From Psychromonas sp. 14N.309.X.WAT.B.A12 (GTDB taxonomy: Bacteria > Pseudomonadota > Gammaproteobacteria > Enterobacterales > Psychromonadaceae): DNA of 64,000 nt. The notes under the pieces were generated by a model, which saw nothing but the letters and a program-made list of their open reading frames with translations, had not been told where the DNA came from and made no database searches. A program made the position numbers and the translations under genes. The stretch's first letter is position 1; each line of letters begins with the position of its first letter. Shown piece after piece: positions 43,477-53,082 of this stretch. The DNA lies in the NCBI RefSeq assembly GCF_030397575.1, contig NZ_JAPNXS010000002.1:336055-400054 (forward strand), written 5' to 3'.

Positions 43477-44480
43477 TAGTGATACCCATCTTCTGGTCTT
43501 ACTTTACCTCTGAATACCCAGTAAGCATAAGCGGTATAGATTAAAATGAGTGGCACTAATACTACCGTTCCCATTAAGGCGAATTTTAGACTTGAATCAG
43601 GCGCTGCAGCTTCAGTAATGGTTAAACTTGGCGGCACAATATTAGGATAGAAACTAATAAGAATACCGATAAAGCTAAGCACAAATAAGCCAAGTGAGGC
43701 GAAAAATGGTTGTGCTTCTTTGTACTGTTTTAATCCCATAAAGAGTAACCAAGTACATAGCCCAACTAAAACTGGAACCAATACACTAAAGATACTACCT
43801 GGTAAAGAGAACCAGCGTTGGAAATAAGCAGGATCTTGAAAAGGCGTTAGGATACTAACAATACCTATAAATCCGAGGGTAGCAATTGCTAACCCTTTAG
43901 CATAACCACGCATTCTCCTTTGTAACTCCCCTTCTGTTTTCATGATTAACCAAGTAGAGCCCAATAAACCATAGCCTATGACAACAGCACATCCAGTGAA
44001 TAATGAAAATGGAGTCAGCCAGTCCCACCAACCACCAGCGTAGGCACGGTTAGCAACCTCGATACCTTGTACCAAAGCGCCGAGAGAAATGCCTTGCGTA
44101 AAGGCAGCTATCACCGAACCAGCGAAGAAAGAAAAGTCCCAAACAGGTTTCCAACGAACCGTTCTCCAGCGATATTCAAAGGCGACTCCTCTAAAAATCA
44201 AGGCTAACAGCATCAATATAATAGGCATATACAATGCAGGCATAATAACAGCGTAGGCGAGAGGAAAAACAGCAAACAAGCCACCACCCGCCATTACTAG
44301 CCAAGTTTCATTACCGTCCCAAACCGGCGCAATAGTATTCATCATGACCGATTTGTCTTGTTCTGATTTAGCCGACGGAAACAAAATACCAATGCCCAGA
44401 TCAAAGCCATCTAAAATGACATAACAGAGTACAGCAAACGTGATAATGATTGCCCAGATAAATGATAATTCAAATTCCAT
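43476..44480 (-). CDS. cioB: Cytochrome bd-type (cyanide-insensitive) ubiquinol oxidase subunit II
   Basis: 334 aa from ATG 44480, with AAGGAGAT 5 nt upstream; a start six codons earlier is less likely. About eight TM helices; N-terminal ILDGFDLGIGILFP and APVWDGNETWLVMAGGGLFAVFP are CydB hallmarks, and the VFRGKVRPEDGYH ending is like CioB. Overlaps subunit I by 11 bp. Confidence 0.9.
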   Translation of the reverse strand: MEFELSFIWAIIITFAVLCYVILDGFDLGIGILFPSAKSEQDKSVMMNTIAPVWDGNETWLVMAGGGLFAVFPLAYAVIMPALYMPIILMLLALIFRGVAFEYRWRTVRWKPVWDFSFFAGSVIAAFTQGISLGALVQGIEVANRAYAGGWWDWLTPFSLFTGCAVVIGYGLLGSTWLIMKTEGELQRRMRGYAKGLAIATLGFIGIVSILTPFQDPAYFQRWFSLPGSIFSVLVPVLVGLCTWLLFMGLKQYKEAQPFFASLGLFVLSFIGILISFYPNIVPPSLTITEAAAPDSSLKFALMGTVVLVPLILIYTAYAYWVFRGKVRPEDGYH

Positions 44481-45909
44481 GGTTATCTCCTTGGCCATCT
44501 GACTTATGGTCTGCGTGAGTTATATCGATGGTTTCAATAACTTGTTTTTCTGCGGTTCTGATAGGCCCGTCATTCATGTCAACGCCAGATGCCGCCGGCA
44601 ATTTATTCATCAACCTTAATATGTAGTAAGTACCGGCCCCAAACACAAAGAAGTAAACAACAATAAATGCGATAAGGGAAACTGCGACAGCAGGTGCTGC
44701 AATTGGTGCAAGGCTATCGGAGGTTCGTAATAAACCGTAGACAGTGAAAGGTTGACGACCCACCTCAGTAGTAACCCAACCTGCTAGCACGGCCACAAAG
44801 CCCATTGGCCCCATCACGATCGCAGCTCGCTTTAACCAATCATCATCATAAAGCTTGCCGCGCATGCGTCTCCAAAAACTCCATACTGCTAAACCTAACA
44901 TCGCAAAACCAAGAGAAATCATGATACGGAAACTCCAGAATACAATGGCAACAGGTGGCTCATCTTCATCTGCAATCGTATCTAAACCAGCAAGCGGCGC
45001 ATTTAAATCATGCTTTAAAATTAAACTGGACACTTTAGGTATCTGAATCGCGTAATCAATTCTCTTTTGTTCTGGGTTAGGAATACCAAATAAAATCAGC
45101 GGAGCACCTTCGGGGTGACTATCATAATGCCCTTCCATCGCCATCACTTTGGCTGGTTGATGTTCTAACGTATTTAAACCATGAAAGTCTCCCACCACAA
45201 TTTGCAAAGGAGCAGCAATAATTAACATACCCATCGCCATTGAGAACATACGGCGCGCGGCAACATCGGTTTTTCTTCTTAAGAGGTGTAAAGCCCCCAC
45301 AGCCCCGACAACTAGAGCGGTTGTGAGAAAAGCGGCGACAACCATGTGTACTAAACGGTAAGGAAATGAAGGATTAAAAACGATCTGCCACCAATCCTCA
45401 GGAACAAACTGACCTAACTCATTAATGCTGTAGCCAGCAGGTGTTTGCATCCACGAATTAACAGATAAAATCCAAGTTGCTGACATTAAGGTACCAAAAG
45501 CAACCATACTGACCGCGAACATGTGTAACTTATCGCCAACACGCTCACGTCCAAATAAAGCAATACCTAAAAAACCAGCCTCGAGGAAGAAAGCAGAGAG
45601 TACTTCATAGGCCATAAGCGGTCCCAGAACTGGCCCCGTTTTATCTGAAAATACCGACCAGTTAGTACCAAATTGATAAGACATAACAATACCGGAAACG
45701 ACCCCCATCCCAAAAGCGACCGCGAAAATTTTCTTCCAATAATTAAACAGGAAAAGGTAAGTTTTATCATGTGTTTTTAGCCACAAGCCATTTAAAACGG
45801 CTAAATAACTAGCGAGTCCAATCGAAAAAGCTGGAAATATAATATGAAAGGAAACAGTGAACGCAAACTGAATTCTGGCAAGTGTCTCGGCAGTGAAACT
45901 TTCAAACAT
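44470..45909 (-). CDS. cioA: Cytochrome bd-type (cyanide-insensitive) ubiquinol oxidase subunit I
   Basis: 479 aa from the Met at 45909 (GAGG 12 nt upstream; ATG 45915 also possible). Quinol oxidase with haems b and d. RIQFAFTVSFHIIFPAFSIG (haem-ligand His), FGTNWSVFSDKTGPVLGPLMAYEVL, GDFHGLNTLEHQPAKVMAMEGHY and GWVTTEVGRQPFTVYG are CioA/CydA signatures. The quinol loop is short, as in cyanide-insensitive CioA rather than E. coli CydA. First gene of the operon. Confidence 0.9.
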   Translation of the reverse strand: MFESFTAETLARIQFAFTVSFHIIFPAFSIGLASYLAVLNGLWLKTHDKTYLFLFNYWKKIFAVAFGMGVVSGIVMSYQFGTNWSVFSDKTGPVLGPLMAYEVLSAFFLEAGFLGIALFGRERVGDKLHMFAVSMVAFGTLMSATWILSVNSWMQTPAGYSINELGQFVPEDWWQIVFNPSFPYRLVHMVVAAFLTTALVVGAVGALHLLRRKTDVAARRMFSMAMGMLIIAAPLQIVVGDFHGLNTLEHQPAKVMAMEGHYDSHPEGAPLILFGIPNPEQKRIDYAIQIPKVSSLILKHDLNAPLAGLDTIADEDEPPVAIVFWSFRIMISLGFAMLGLAVWSFWRRMRGKLYDDDWLKRAAIVMGPMGFVAVLAGWVTTEVGRQPFTVYGLLRTSDSLAPIAAPAVAVSLIAFIVVYFFVFGAGTYYILRLMNKLPAASGVDMNDGPIRTAEKQVIETIDITHADHKSDGQGDNHGI

Positions 45910-46488
45910 AATCATAGACCTCGTATAAGTTTGAATTTAAATTATGTTTAACTCCTGCAGCAATAAAATGAGTATTGAAACAAAAGCAACATCAGGCATA
46001 TAACGTTCAAATAGGAAGTGACGTTTATTTAGCGTATTACCATTGTGTAAATCATTGATAATTTGGTACATCGAATATGCCGTAGACGCAATCTACTCTT
46101 GCAGAAATTGGGTAAAGAACACTGTTCACCAATTCTTATAAATTTAGCATTTTGTGATCGCTAAATTGCACTATCGAATTGCAAATTTCTTAAGTAATGA
46201 CATCAATAAATACGTGATATAAAAACGTAAAGTTCAGTTGCAGAGTATATTTTTAAAAATATATTAACGATTTTATAAACAGGAGATCCTCCTTTAACTG
46301 TAAGTTATTGGTAAGGAAGTATTGTTTTGGGAAGTGGGTTAATCTGCAAAGTTTATGAGTGTCTTCGATCTTTGCAATAATAGCGGCAGTAAAGCGACCT
46401 CGTATTACGGTAATATCATCTTTAGCCATGAATAATTAAATTAACATTTTAGCCTATCCCCTCTCAAAAAGGCTTAAAAGGAAAAATA
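45910..46488. other. Intergenic region upstream of cioA with dispersed repeat
   Basis: No gene seen. Short GCAAATTTCTTAA / AGCATTTTGTGATCGC repeats in 46140-46190, and repeat copy 2 at 46296-46374. Likely holds the cioA promoter. Confidence 0.45.
46296..46374. repeat. Dispersed intergenic repeat, copy 2
   Basis: CTGTAAGTTATTGGTAAGGA, AGTATTGTTTTGGGAAGTGG, GCAAAGTTTATGAGTGTC, TCGATCTTTGC: clear relative of the copies at 47511 and 54841. Confidence 0.75.
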
Positions 46489-47451
46489 ATGAAAGATAAA
46501 GTTGTGTTATATAAAAAAATCCCAGAACAACAAAAATTATTATTAAGCCAAATGTTTAACCTTATCTGTTTTGATAAAATAGATGAAAGTAATTTAAAAC
46601 AATTCATCCACGAAATTAAAGATGCCATTGGTTTAATTGGCTCAGGCGTTAAATTGCATCAAGAAATTTTACAGCACGCTCTGAACTTAAAAGTAATATC
46701 AACCATTTCAGTGGGCTATGATCACTTTGATCTTGAGTACCTAAAGTCACGAAAAATTGCATTAATGAACACTCCTGATGTCTTAACTGATACCACTGCG
46801 GACACTATTTTCACTTTAATCATGTGCTCAGCAAGACGAACAACTGAGTTAAATAACTTCGTAACATCCGGTAAATGGTCTAATAACTTAAAAGATGATT
46901 ATTTTGGTGTCGATATTCACGGTAAAAAGCTCGGTATATTAGGCATGGGGCGCATAGGTTATGCAGTTGCTAAACGAGCACACTTAGGTTTTGACATGCA
47001 AATAAATTACTATAACCGCAGTGTAAACTCAAAAGCAGAAGAAAAATTAGATGCACAAAAAATGGAACTTGATGAATTATTAGCTGATTCAGATTTTGTT
47101 TGTTCAATATTACCCGCTAATCAACAAACAGACCGACTCATTGGCCAAAGAGAACTTGAACTCATGAAAAACTCAGCCATTTTCATTAATGGTGGGCGAG
47201 GAAATGTGGTTGACCAAGATGCGCTAGCCATCGCATTAAAAAATCAAACAATAAGAGCCGCTGGTTTGGATGTTTACGAAGTCGAGCCACTTCCACACAG
47301 CTCACCTTTAATGGAGTTAAAAAATGTAACTCTTTTTCCCCATATTGGCTCTGCAACATCAGAAACAAGGCTTGCCATGATTACATGTGCAATAGAAAAC
47401 CTTAAAGCAGCTTACATTGGAGATTTAACAAAAAACTGTGTGGTGAGTTAA
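46489..47451 (+). CDS. D-2-hydroxyacid dehydrogenase (glyoxylate/hydroxypyruvate reductase-like)
   Basis: 320 aa. NAD(P) fold KLGILGMGRIGYAVAKRAH (~145-163); catalytic Arg in INGGRGNVVDQ, Glu in VYEVEPLP and His in LFPHIGSATSETR. Nearest in layout to GhrB-type reductases acting on glyoxylate, hydroxypyruvate or 2-ketogluconate. AAAAGGAAAAATA precedes the ATG. Flanked by repeat copies on both sides. Confidence 0.88.
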   Translation: MKDKVVLYKKIPEQQKLLLSQMFNLICFDKIDESNLKQFIHEIKDAIGLIGSGVKLHQEILQHALNLKVISTISVGYDHFDLEYLKSRKIALMNTPDVLTDTTADTIFTLIMCSARRTTELNNFVTSGKWSNNLKDDYFGVDIHGKKLGILGMGRIGYAVAKRAHLGFDMQINYYNRSVNSKAEEKLDAQKMELDELLADSDFVCSILPANQQTDRLIGQRELELMKNSAIFINGGRGNVVDQDALAIALKNQTIRAAGLDVYEVEPLPHSSPLMELKNVTLFPHIGSATSETRLAMITCAIENLKAAYIGDLTKNCVVS

Positions 47452-47510
47452 ATAAAAAAGTAGATGAGATCACTATTGTAAAATAACGAAACTAACTTCT
47501 CCGCACTTTT

Positions 47511-47587
47511 ACAGTAAGTTATTGGTTATGAAGTATTGTTTTGGGAGAGTGGATCAACCAATAAAGTTTATCGGTGTCCACTCGATT
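47511..47587. repeat. Dispersed intergenic repeat, copy 3
   Basis: CAGTAAGTTATTGGTTATGA, AGTATTGTTTTGGGAGAGTGG, ACCAATAAAGTTTATCGG, TGTCCACTCGAT. Same module order as copies 2 and 4. Confidence 0.75.
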
Positions 47588-47648
47588 TATGGGCTCCACT
47601 CTCTTAACCGCAATGGATAATTATGAAACTGAAATTTAATCTATTTTG

Positions 47649-47807
47649 TTACTTTCTTGCGATAACCCAAACTGCATGAATAATGCCCGGAATATAACCG
47701 AAAAGCGTCAAAATAATATTCAAGACTAATGTCCAAGAGAATCCGACTTGTAAAAAAACACCTAGTGGTGGCAATAAAACAGCAAAAATAATTCGAATGA
47801 TATCCAT
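47649..47807 (-). CDS. Pmp3/YqaE family small membrane protein
   Basis: 52 aa: MDIIRIIFAVLLPPLGVFLQ at the start, FGYIPGIIHAVWVI near the end. Two TM helices with the Pmp3 signature LLPPLGVxLQxG and GYxPGIIHA. Eukaryotic and bacterial members are linked to salt, cold and membrane-potential stress. TTAACCA precedes the start. Not part of an obvious operon. Confidence 0.9.
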   Translation of the reverse strand: MDIIRIIFAVLLPPLGVFLQVGFSWTLVLNIILTLFGYIPGIIHAVWVIARK

Positions 47808-48486
47808 TGGTTAATCCTTAAATGTAAATGAGTCTTTGGAAACCGCTAAGCGGCGATTTCAACAACCTAGTAGCAACTTTCCTCAGTTAATATATTCGTG
47901 TAACAGTAAAGATTGGAGCAAATAGCATGCCACGGATTTACAGTTCCAAAAGAGGCTGTGCTTTTATGAAGAGATATACATAATATTGCGTCAGTAAAGT
48001 GGTTGAATTAATAAATTGAAACAGACTACTTCTATCTGTAATAAAGGTAAAAAATCCTGTAATGAAGATACCAAAAATCAATATATAGCTAGTGTATATA
48101 AGGCTTTCGACTCTATATCAATATGTTTCCAAGCTAATTTCTCCTCTTAATAAATTAATATTTTCCATGCGTATTTAGATCATTATTTAAAAAAATAATA
48201 GAGAGTTTTATTAACTGAAATACAAATATTCAAGCCCCCTAAAAGTAACCACACCATGAAATTATTACATTTATAAATAAAAATATTACATCATTTCTTC
48301 CAAGATATTAATTCCCTTACAAAGCCTAAAACTCCTCTAAGCCCCTATTTTAAATGATGTCAGCCAACTTTTTACAACATGGTATTGGTATTGCAATGCC
48401 ATAGTAACTAAATAGTCAAATTAGACGCGACACATAACAACGACTAGCGAATAAGCATTAATCTATTTGAATGGGAGGGAGGAAGA
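47808..48486. other. Gene-free region upstream of the DJ-1/PfpI gene
   Basis: 679 bp, AT-rich, no coding frame on either strand that looks genuine. Promoters for the two flanking genes are expected. The pair AACCGCTAAGCGG near 47841-47853 forms a small hairpin. Confidence 0.45.
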
Positions 48487-49041
48487 ATGAATAACAACAA
48501 TTCACTTAATAATAAAAAAATTGCAATGATAGCAACCGATGGTTTTGAACAAAGCGAATTACTTCAACCTAAACAAAATTTAGCGGCACTTGGTGCAGAA
48601 ATAGACGTTTTATCAATCGATAACAATCAAGAAATTTGTGGTTGGGATGTCAATAAGTGGGGCGATAAAATTAAAGTCGATAAACAAGTTGGCGATATCA
48701 CCCTTTCAGATTACGACGGTATTATTTTTCCTGGTGGTCAAATCAATCCAGATATATTACGCACCAATAAAGAGGTGGTGTCGTTAATTCAAAAAGCAAC
48801 AAAAGAAGACAACATAAAAGCAATTGCTGCTATTTGCCATGGGCCTTGGTTATTAGTGGAAGCTGACATTGTAAATAATAGAAAGGTCACCTCTTTTCCA
48901 AGTATCAGTACCGATTTAAAAAATGCGGGGGCGCACTGGGAAGATAAAAAAGTAGTCGTAGATGGAAAATTAATCACTAGCCGTAACCCTGATGACATTC
49001 CTGCTTTTGTCGATGCGATTGCATACCAATTGACACATTAA
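48487..49041 (+). CDS. DJ-1/PfpI family protein (YhbO/Hsp31-like)
   Basis: 184 aa. Nucleophile elbow AAICHGPWLLVEADI with Cys (~112) and His; DGIIFPGGQINPDILR; C-terminal ITSRNPDDIPAF. Members are glyoxalases, deglycases or chaperones acting under stress. A strong GGGAGGGAGG lies just upstream. First of a same-strand run 48487-54813 of stress-type genes. Confidence 0.9.
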   Translation: MNNNNSLNNKKIAMIATDGFEQSELLQPKQNLAALGAEIDVLSIDNNQEICGWDVNKWGDKIKVDKQVGDITLSDYDGIIFPGGQINPDILRTNKEVVSLIQKATKEDNIKAIAAICHGPWLLVEADIVNNRKVTSFPSISTDLKNAGAHWEDKKVVVDGKLITSRNPDDIPAFVDAIAYQLTH

Positions 49042-49075
49042 ATGACTTACGTAAAAGATAAATAGAGGTTCAAAC

Positions 49076-49756
49076 ATGAATAATCAAAAAATAGTAGTCG
49101 TAACAGGCGCTTCAAGTGGCATAGGCGCAGCGACGGTCGATAAAGTCATCGAAGCTGGACACAAAGCAGTGATCACTGCAAGAAGCACTGAAAAGCTTAA
49201 CAACATAGTAGAACGTTGGGGAAAAGATAAAGTATTAGCGGTCACAGCAGATGTATCAAACTTGGATGAAATTAGTAACGTCATCAATAAAGCGAAAGAG
49301 AAGTTTGGCAGAGTAGACGTTGTGTTTGCCAATGCTGGCATGGGCGCAAGTACACCTGGTATTGAAAATGGCAACCCAGATGAGTGGAAAACTATGCTAG
49401 ATGTCAATATAAACGCTTTACTGTATACCGCTAAAGCAAGCCTTCCTGCACTAAAAGAAACGCAAGGACACTTCATTGTCACTAGCTCCATCGCAGGAAA
49501 AATTTCACTTAAAGGTTCCGTATACGGCGCTTCAAAATGGTTTGCTTATGGTTTTGCACAAAATTTAGCGATTGAGATGGCAGAATGGAAAGGTCGTTGC
49601 ACCACTATCTGTCCAGGCATGGTTAACACGCCTTTCTTTGATGAAGCTAAGCCCGACAAGTTAGATCCTACAGATGTTGCTGAAGCGGTTGTTTATGCCG
49701 TTTCTGCCAACCCTCGTTGTGATGTAAGAGAAATAACACTCATGCCGACAAATTAA
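49076..49756 (+). CDS. Short-chain dehydrogenase/reductase
   Basis: 226 aa. VVTGASSGIGAATVD (TGxxxGxG), ADVSNLDE, VFANAGMG (NAG), catalytic Ser in IVTSSIAG and YGASKWF (YxxxK). Classical SDR of the YdfG-like group; substrate unknown. 34 bp after the DJ-1 gene. Confidence 0.9.
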   Translation: MNNQKIVVVTGASSGIGAATVDKVIEAGHKAVITARSTEKLNNIVERWGKDKVLAVTADVSNLDEISNVINKAKEKFGRVDVVFANAGMGASTPGIENGNPDEWKTMLDVNINALLYTAKASLPALKETQGHFIVTSSIAGKISLKGSVYGASKWFAYGFAQNLAIEMAEWKGRCTTICPGMVNTPFFDEAKPDKLDPTDVAEAVVYAVSANPRCDVREITLMPTN

Positions 49757-49854
49757 TTTACATGACTAGTTTACATCGTTAGACCTATTTAACTCACTGA
49801 ATAGGCCTATCAATCAACGTTAAAAACTAAGTAAAATTTAAAGGAAGCAACTTA

Positions 49855-50313
49855 ATGAATAACTTTAATAACGTGCACGATTTCTTAAAACAAAATCAAA
49901 AGTTGCACTCACGTATTGCAGAATTTTATCAATCATTATCAAAGGACGCTGAAAACCAAAGAACCAAGTTATTATTGGATATTTTGATAAAACACGAACT
50001 TGAATTGCTCGATTTTATCAGTAACTACCTTGATAAAGCATCGGATAAAACTCAAAAAGCATTTATTCAATTTGATCCTGAGCAAAACCTTGATGCTTTA
50101 TTCTCAACTGATTTTAATCGTACGCAAGTAACGAGCGAACAAGTTGAAGCATTAGCAGATCGCTTTAACCAATATTTATCAGACATTTACCAAGGTATCT
50201 CTAAATCAAATGAATCCCAAGAAGTAAAAATAGTATTTGATAATCTTCACCAACACACAGAACAAAAAAAGAAACAACTCTCCATCGAACTCAATGAAAT
50301 GCATGATATTTAA
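49855..50313 (+). CDS. Hypothetical all-helical protein, ferritin-like length
   Basis: 152 aa, not recognised by name. Highly charged, predicted helical throughout, with patterns resembling ferritin-like or DUF2383 proteins: HSRIAEFYQSLSKDAENQRTKLLLDILIKHELELLDFI (given in part) and NLHQHTEQKKKQLSIELN. Metal ligands cannot be assigned with certainty. AAGGAAGCAACTT gives the start. Lies between SDR and catalase genes, so a stress role is likely by context only. Confidence 0.65.
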   Translation: MNNFNNVHDFLKQNQKLHSRIAEFYQSLSKDAENQRTKLLLDILIKHELELLDFISNYLDKASDKTQKAFIQFDPEQNLDALFSTDFNRTQVTSEQVEALADRFNQYLSDIYQGISKSNESQEVKIVFDNLHQHTEQKKKQLSIELNEMHDI

Positions 50314-50545
50314 TAGAGGCTTACAGGTAAAAAAACCCGTTTTTGCTTATTTAAATCATTAACCATCTCGCGTAATAATTACAAAAAATTTGTAAATATT
50401 ACACATAAAAAATATCTAACTATAGATTAACAGTGATATTTACTGGGTTTGTATTTGGCATTTTTATTGCTCTCAGTCAAATAGGTAACGTGTTCAATTG
50501 TTAGCCTCTAAACATTAATTTTTAGCAAAAGATTAAGGACTAGAT

Positions 50546-52612
50546 ATGACAGAATCATTTAAATACTCAGGCGGTAAAGGCAAAGGTGGAGAACTTCATC
50601 AATCAAATGCCGATGCTTACCCCACAATGACCACAAGCCAAGGTTGTCCAATCAGTGATGATCAGAACTCTCTAAAAGCCGGAGCAAATGGCCCCACCTT
50701 GATGGAAGATCATATACTGAGGGAAAAACTGTTTCATTTCGATCATGAAAGAATCCCAGAGCGAGTTGTACATGCAAGGGGATATGGTGCGCATGGTTAC
50801 TTTGAGAACTATGAATCATTATCTGATATTACTTGCGCAGATATCTTTCAGCGAGCAGGTGAAAAAACACCGTTATTTACACGAATTTCAACGGTAGCAG
50901 GTAACAAAGGTTCGGGCGATTTGGCTCGAGATGTTCGAGGTTTTGCTGTTAAGTTTTATACTAAAAAAGGCAATTGGGATCTTGTAGGTAATAATATTCC
51001 TGTCTTCTTCATTCAAGATGCAATGAAATTTCCTGATTTAATTCATTCTGCAAAAGCAGAACCTGACAGAGGCTTTCCTCAAGCACAAACAGCACATGAT
51101 AATTTCTGGGACTTTGTCAGCCTAACACCAGAAGCAATGAATATGGTGATGTGGACAATGTCTGATCGTGCGATTCCTCGTTCATTGCGTTTTATGGAAG
51201 GTTTTGGTGTGCACACCTTTAAAATGATTAATGCGAAGGGTGAAGAAAAATTTGTTAAGTTTCATTGGAAACCTAAACTAGGCATGCAATCAGTGGTTTG
51301 GAATGAAGCACTGAAAATAAACGGTGCAGATCCTGATTTTCATCGAAGAGATATTTGGGAGTCGATCTTAGCGAATGATTATCCTGAATGGGAGTTAGGC
51401 CTACAAGTGTTCGACCAACAATTTGCTGACGATTTTGAGTTTGATATTTTTGACCCCACTAAGCTTATTCCTGAAGAGCAAGTACCGATTAAAATTGTTG
51501 GCCGTATGGTACTTGATCGCGTAGTCGATAACTTTTTTGCTGAAACTGAACAAGTCGCATTCTGTACCCAAAACATAGTGCCTGGTATTGATTTTACCCC
51601 TGATCCTTTATTGCAAGGCCGTAATTTCTCTTATTTAGATACTCAAACTAAACGACTTGGTGGCCCAAACTTCACTGACATTCCGATTAATGCACCAAAA
51701 TGTCCAATGCATCATTTTCAACAAGATGGGCACATGGCAATGAACAATCCAAAGGGCCGTGTTAATTATGAACCTAACTCTTGGGATGCAGATGAAAATA
51801 ATCCTCGTGCTTGCCCTGAACAAGGTTTTAAAAGCAGTTCAGAGCAAATGACCGGAGATAAAACACGTTATCGTTCTGACACTTTCTCAGACCACTATAG
51901 CCAAGCTCGCCAGTTCTATCTCAGCCAAACAGACGTAGAACAGCAACACATCCAATCCGCCCTTGTATTTGAGTTATCAAAAGTCGAAAAATTAGCAATC
52001 CGAGAACGTTTAGTATCACACCTGATCAATATCGATAAAAAGTTAGCTGAAGAAGTCGCAACAGGCTTAGGTTTTGAAACCATGCCAGCAGCCGCTGAAG
52101 CAGCAAAAGCAACGCGTACCGATTTACCTGTATCAGACGCATTGAGTATATTAAAAAATTCAATTAATACTTTCAAAGGAAGAAAATTGGGTATATTAAT
52201 ATCAGAAGGTTTTGACGGTGCATTATTTAAATCCGTTACTGATGCATTAGCTGATGAAGGTGCTCGATACGAAGTGATTGCCGCAGACATAGGCGGTGCA
52301 GTTTGTTCTAAAGGTAATCACGTGAAAGCACAACAAGCTATCGCCGGTGGTCCATCTGTATTATACGACGCAGTATTAGTCCTTGTGAGTAATGAGGGAG
52401 CAGACTATTTTGCAACAGTACCCGAAGCAAAAGATTTTATTAGTGATGCTTATTCCCACAAAAAATTCATTGGTTATACCCCTCAAGCACAATCTTTACT
52501 CAAAGCCGTGGGTTTAGATCAAGTAAAAGATAACGGGATGATTAACTTAGATGATAAAGAAGCTGATTCATTTATTAAAACACTTCGAGCGTTACGTTTC
52601 TGGGAACGATAA
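50546..52612 (+). CDS. katE: Large-subunit catalase HPII
   Basis: 688 aa, clade 2 catalase. Converts H2O2 to water and oxygen. Catalytic His in [15 protein letters not shown], Asn in [11 protein letters not shown], haem-ligand Tyr in [10 protein letters not shown]. The extra C-terminal ~150 residues ([16 protein letters not shown] ...) form the flavodoxin/PfpI-like domain specific to HPII. AAGGAC upstream of ATG. Probably sigma-S controlled in E. coli relatives. Confidence 0.95.
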   Translation: MTESFKYSGGKGKGGELHQSNADAYPTMTTSQGCPISDDQNSLKAGANGPTLMEDHILREKLFHFDHERIPERVVHARGYGAHGYFENYESLSDITCADIFQRAGEKTPLFTRISTVAGNKGSGDLARDVRGFAVKFYTKKGNWDLVGNNIPVFFIQDAMKFPDLIHSAKAEPDRGFPQAQTAHDNFWDFVSLTPEAMNMVMWTMSDRAIPRSLRFMEGFGVHTFKMINAKGEEKFVKFHWKPKLGMQSVVWNEALKINGADPDFHRRDIWESILANDYPEWELGLQVFDQQFADDFEFDIFDPTKLIPEEQVPIKIVGRMVLDRVVDNFFAETEQVAFCTQNIVPGIDFTPDPLLQGRNFSYLDTQTKRLGGPNFTDIPINAPKCPMHHFQQDGHMAMNNPKGRVNYEPNSWDADENNPRACPEQGFKSSSEQMTGDKTRYRSDTFSDHYSQARQFYLSQTDVEQQHIQSALVFELSKVEKLAIRERLVSHLINIDKKLAEEVATGLGFETMPAAAEAAKATRTDLPVSDALSILKNSINTFKGRKLGILISEGFDGALFKSVTDALADEGARYEVIAADIGGAVCSKGNHVKAQQAIAGGPSVLYDAVLVLVSNEGADYFATVPEAKDFISDAYSHKKFIGYTPQAQSLLKAVGLDQVKDNGMINLDDKEADSFIKTLRALRFWER

Positions 52613-52659
52613 ATCAATTATGCAGTGTTCACTGTGAAAGTGCTGTGAATGAATAATAA

Positions 52660-52683
52660 ACGACCGTGAATTCGGTCGTTTTA
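52660..52683 (+). terminator. Intrinsic terminator after katE
   Basis: ACGACCG-TGAATT-CGGTCGT followed by TTTTA; 48 bp past the stop. Confidence 0.85.
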
Positions 52684-52705
52684 TCGCGACTAAAGGGGGA
52701 AAAAA

Positions 52706-52969
52706 ATGTCTGAACAACATGGTAAACAAATTAAAAATGACAGCGTTTACGAAGCCTTGATTAGCCAAGGAAACAGTAAAGAAAAATCGGCCCGCATCGC
52801 CAATGCGCAAGCAAATCCAGAGATGCACCCAGCTAAAAAAGGCGGAAAAGCGCAGCCATATGAAAACTGGACTAAAGCTGAATTGTATAAACGAGCACAA
52901 ACATTAGATATTGATGGTCGTTCTAAGATGAATAAAGAAGAATTAATTGAAGCGTTAAGATCCCATTAG
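52706..52969 (+). CDS. Small Rho_N/DUF7218-type protein
   Basis: 87 aa. MSEQHGKQIKNDSVYEAL and NSKEKSARIANAQANPEMHP form the first half, and the last ~35 residues are a Rho termination factor N-domain-like SAP fold (NWTKAELYKRAQTLDIDGRSK, LIEALRSH). Occurs next to stress genes in many bacteria; function unknown. GGGGGAAAAAA precedes the start. Confidence 0.82.
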   Translation: MSEQHGKQIKNDSVYEALISQGNSKEKSARIANAQANPEMHPAKKGGKAQPYENWTKAELYKRAQTLDIDGRSKMNKEELIEALRSH

Positions 52970-53082
52970 CTAATCGCTCCATGATGCTGTTCACAACGCA
53001 CACTAATGATAGTTTCAAACAAATTAAATATAGATAGCTCGCTTCTTTTATCTTATCGAATACATTATTGGAGCATAAAACT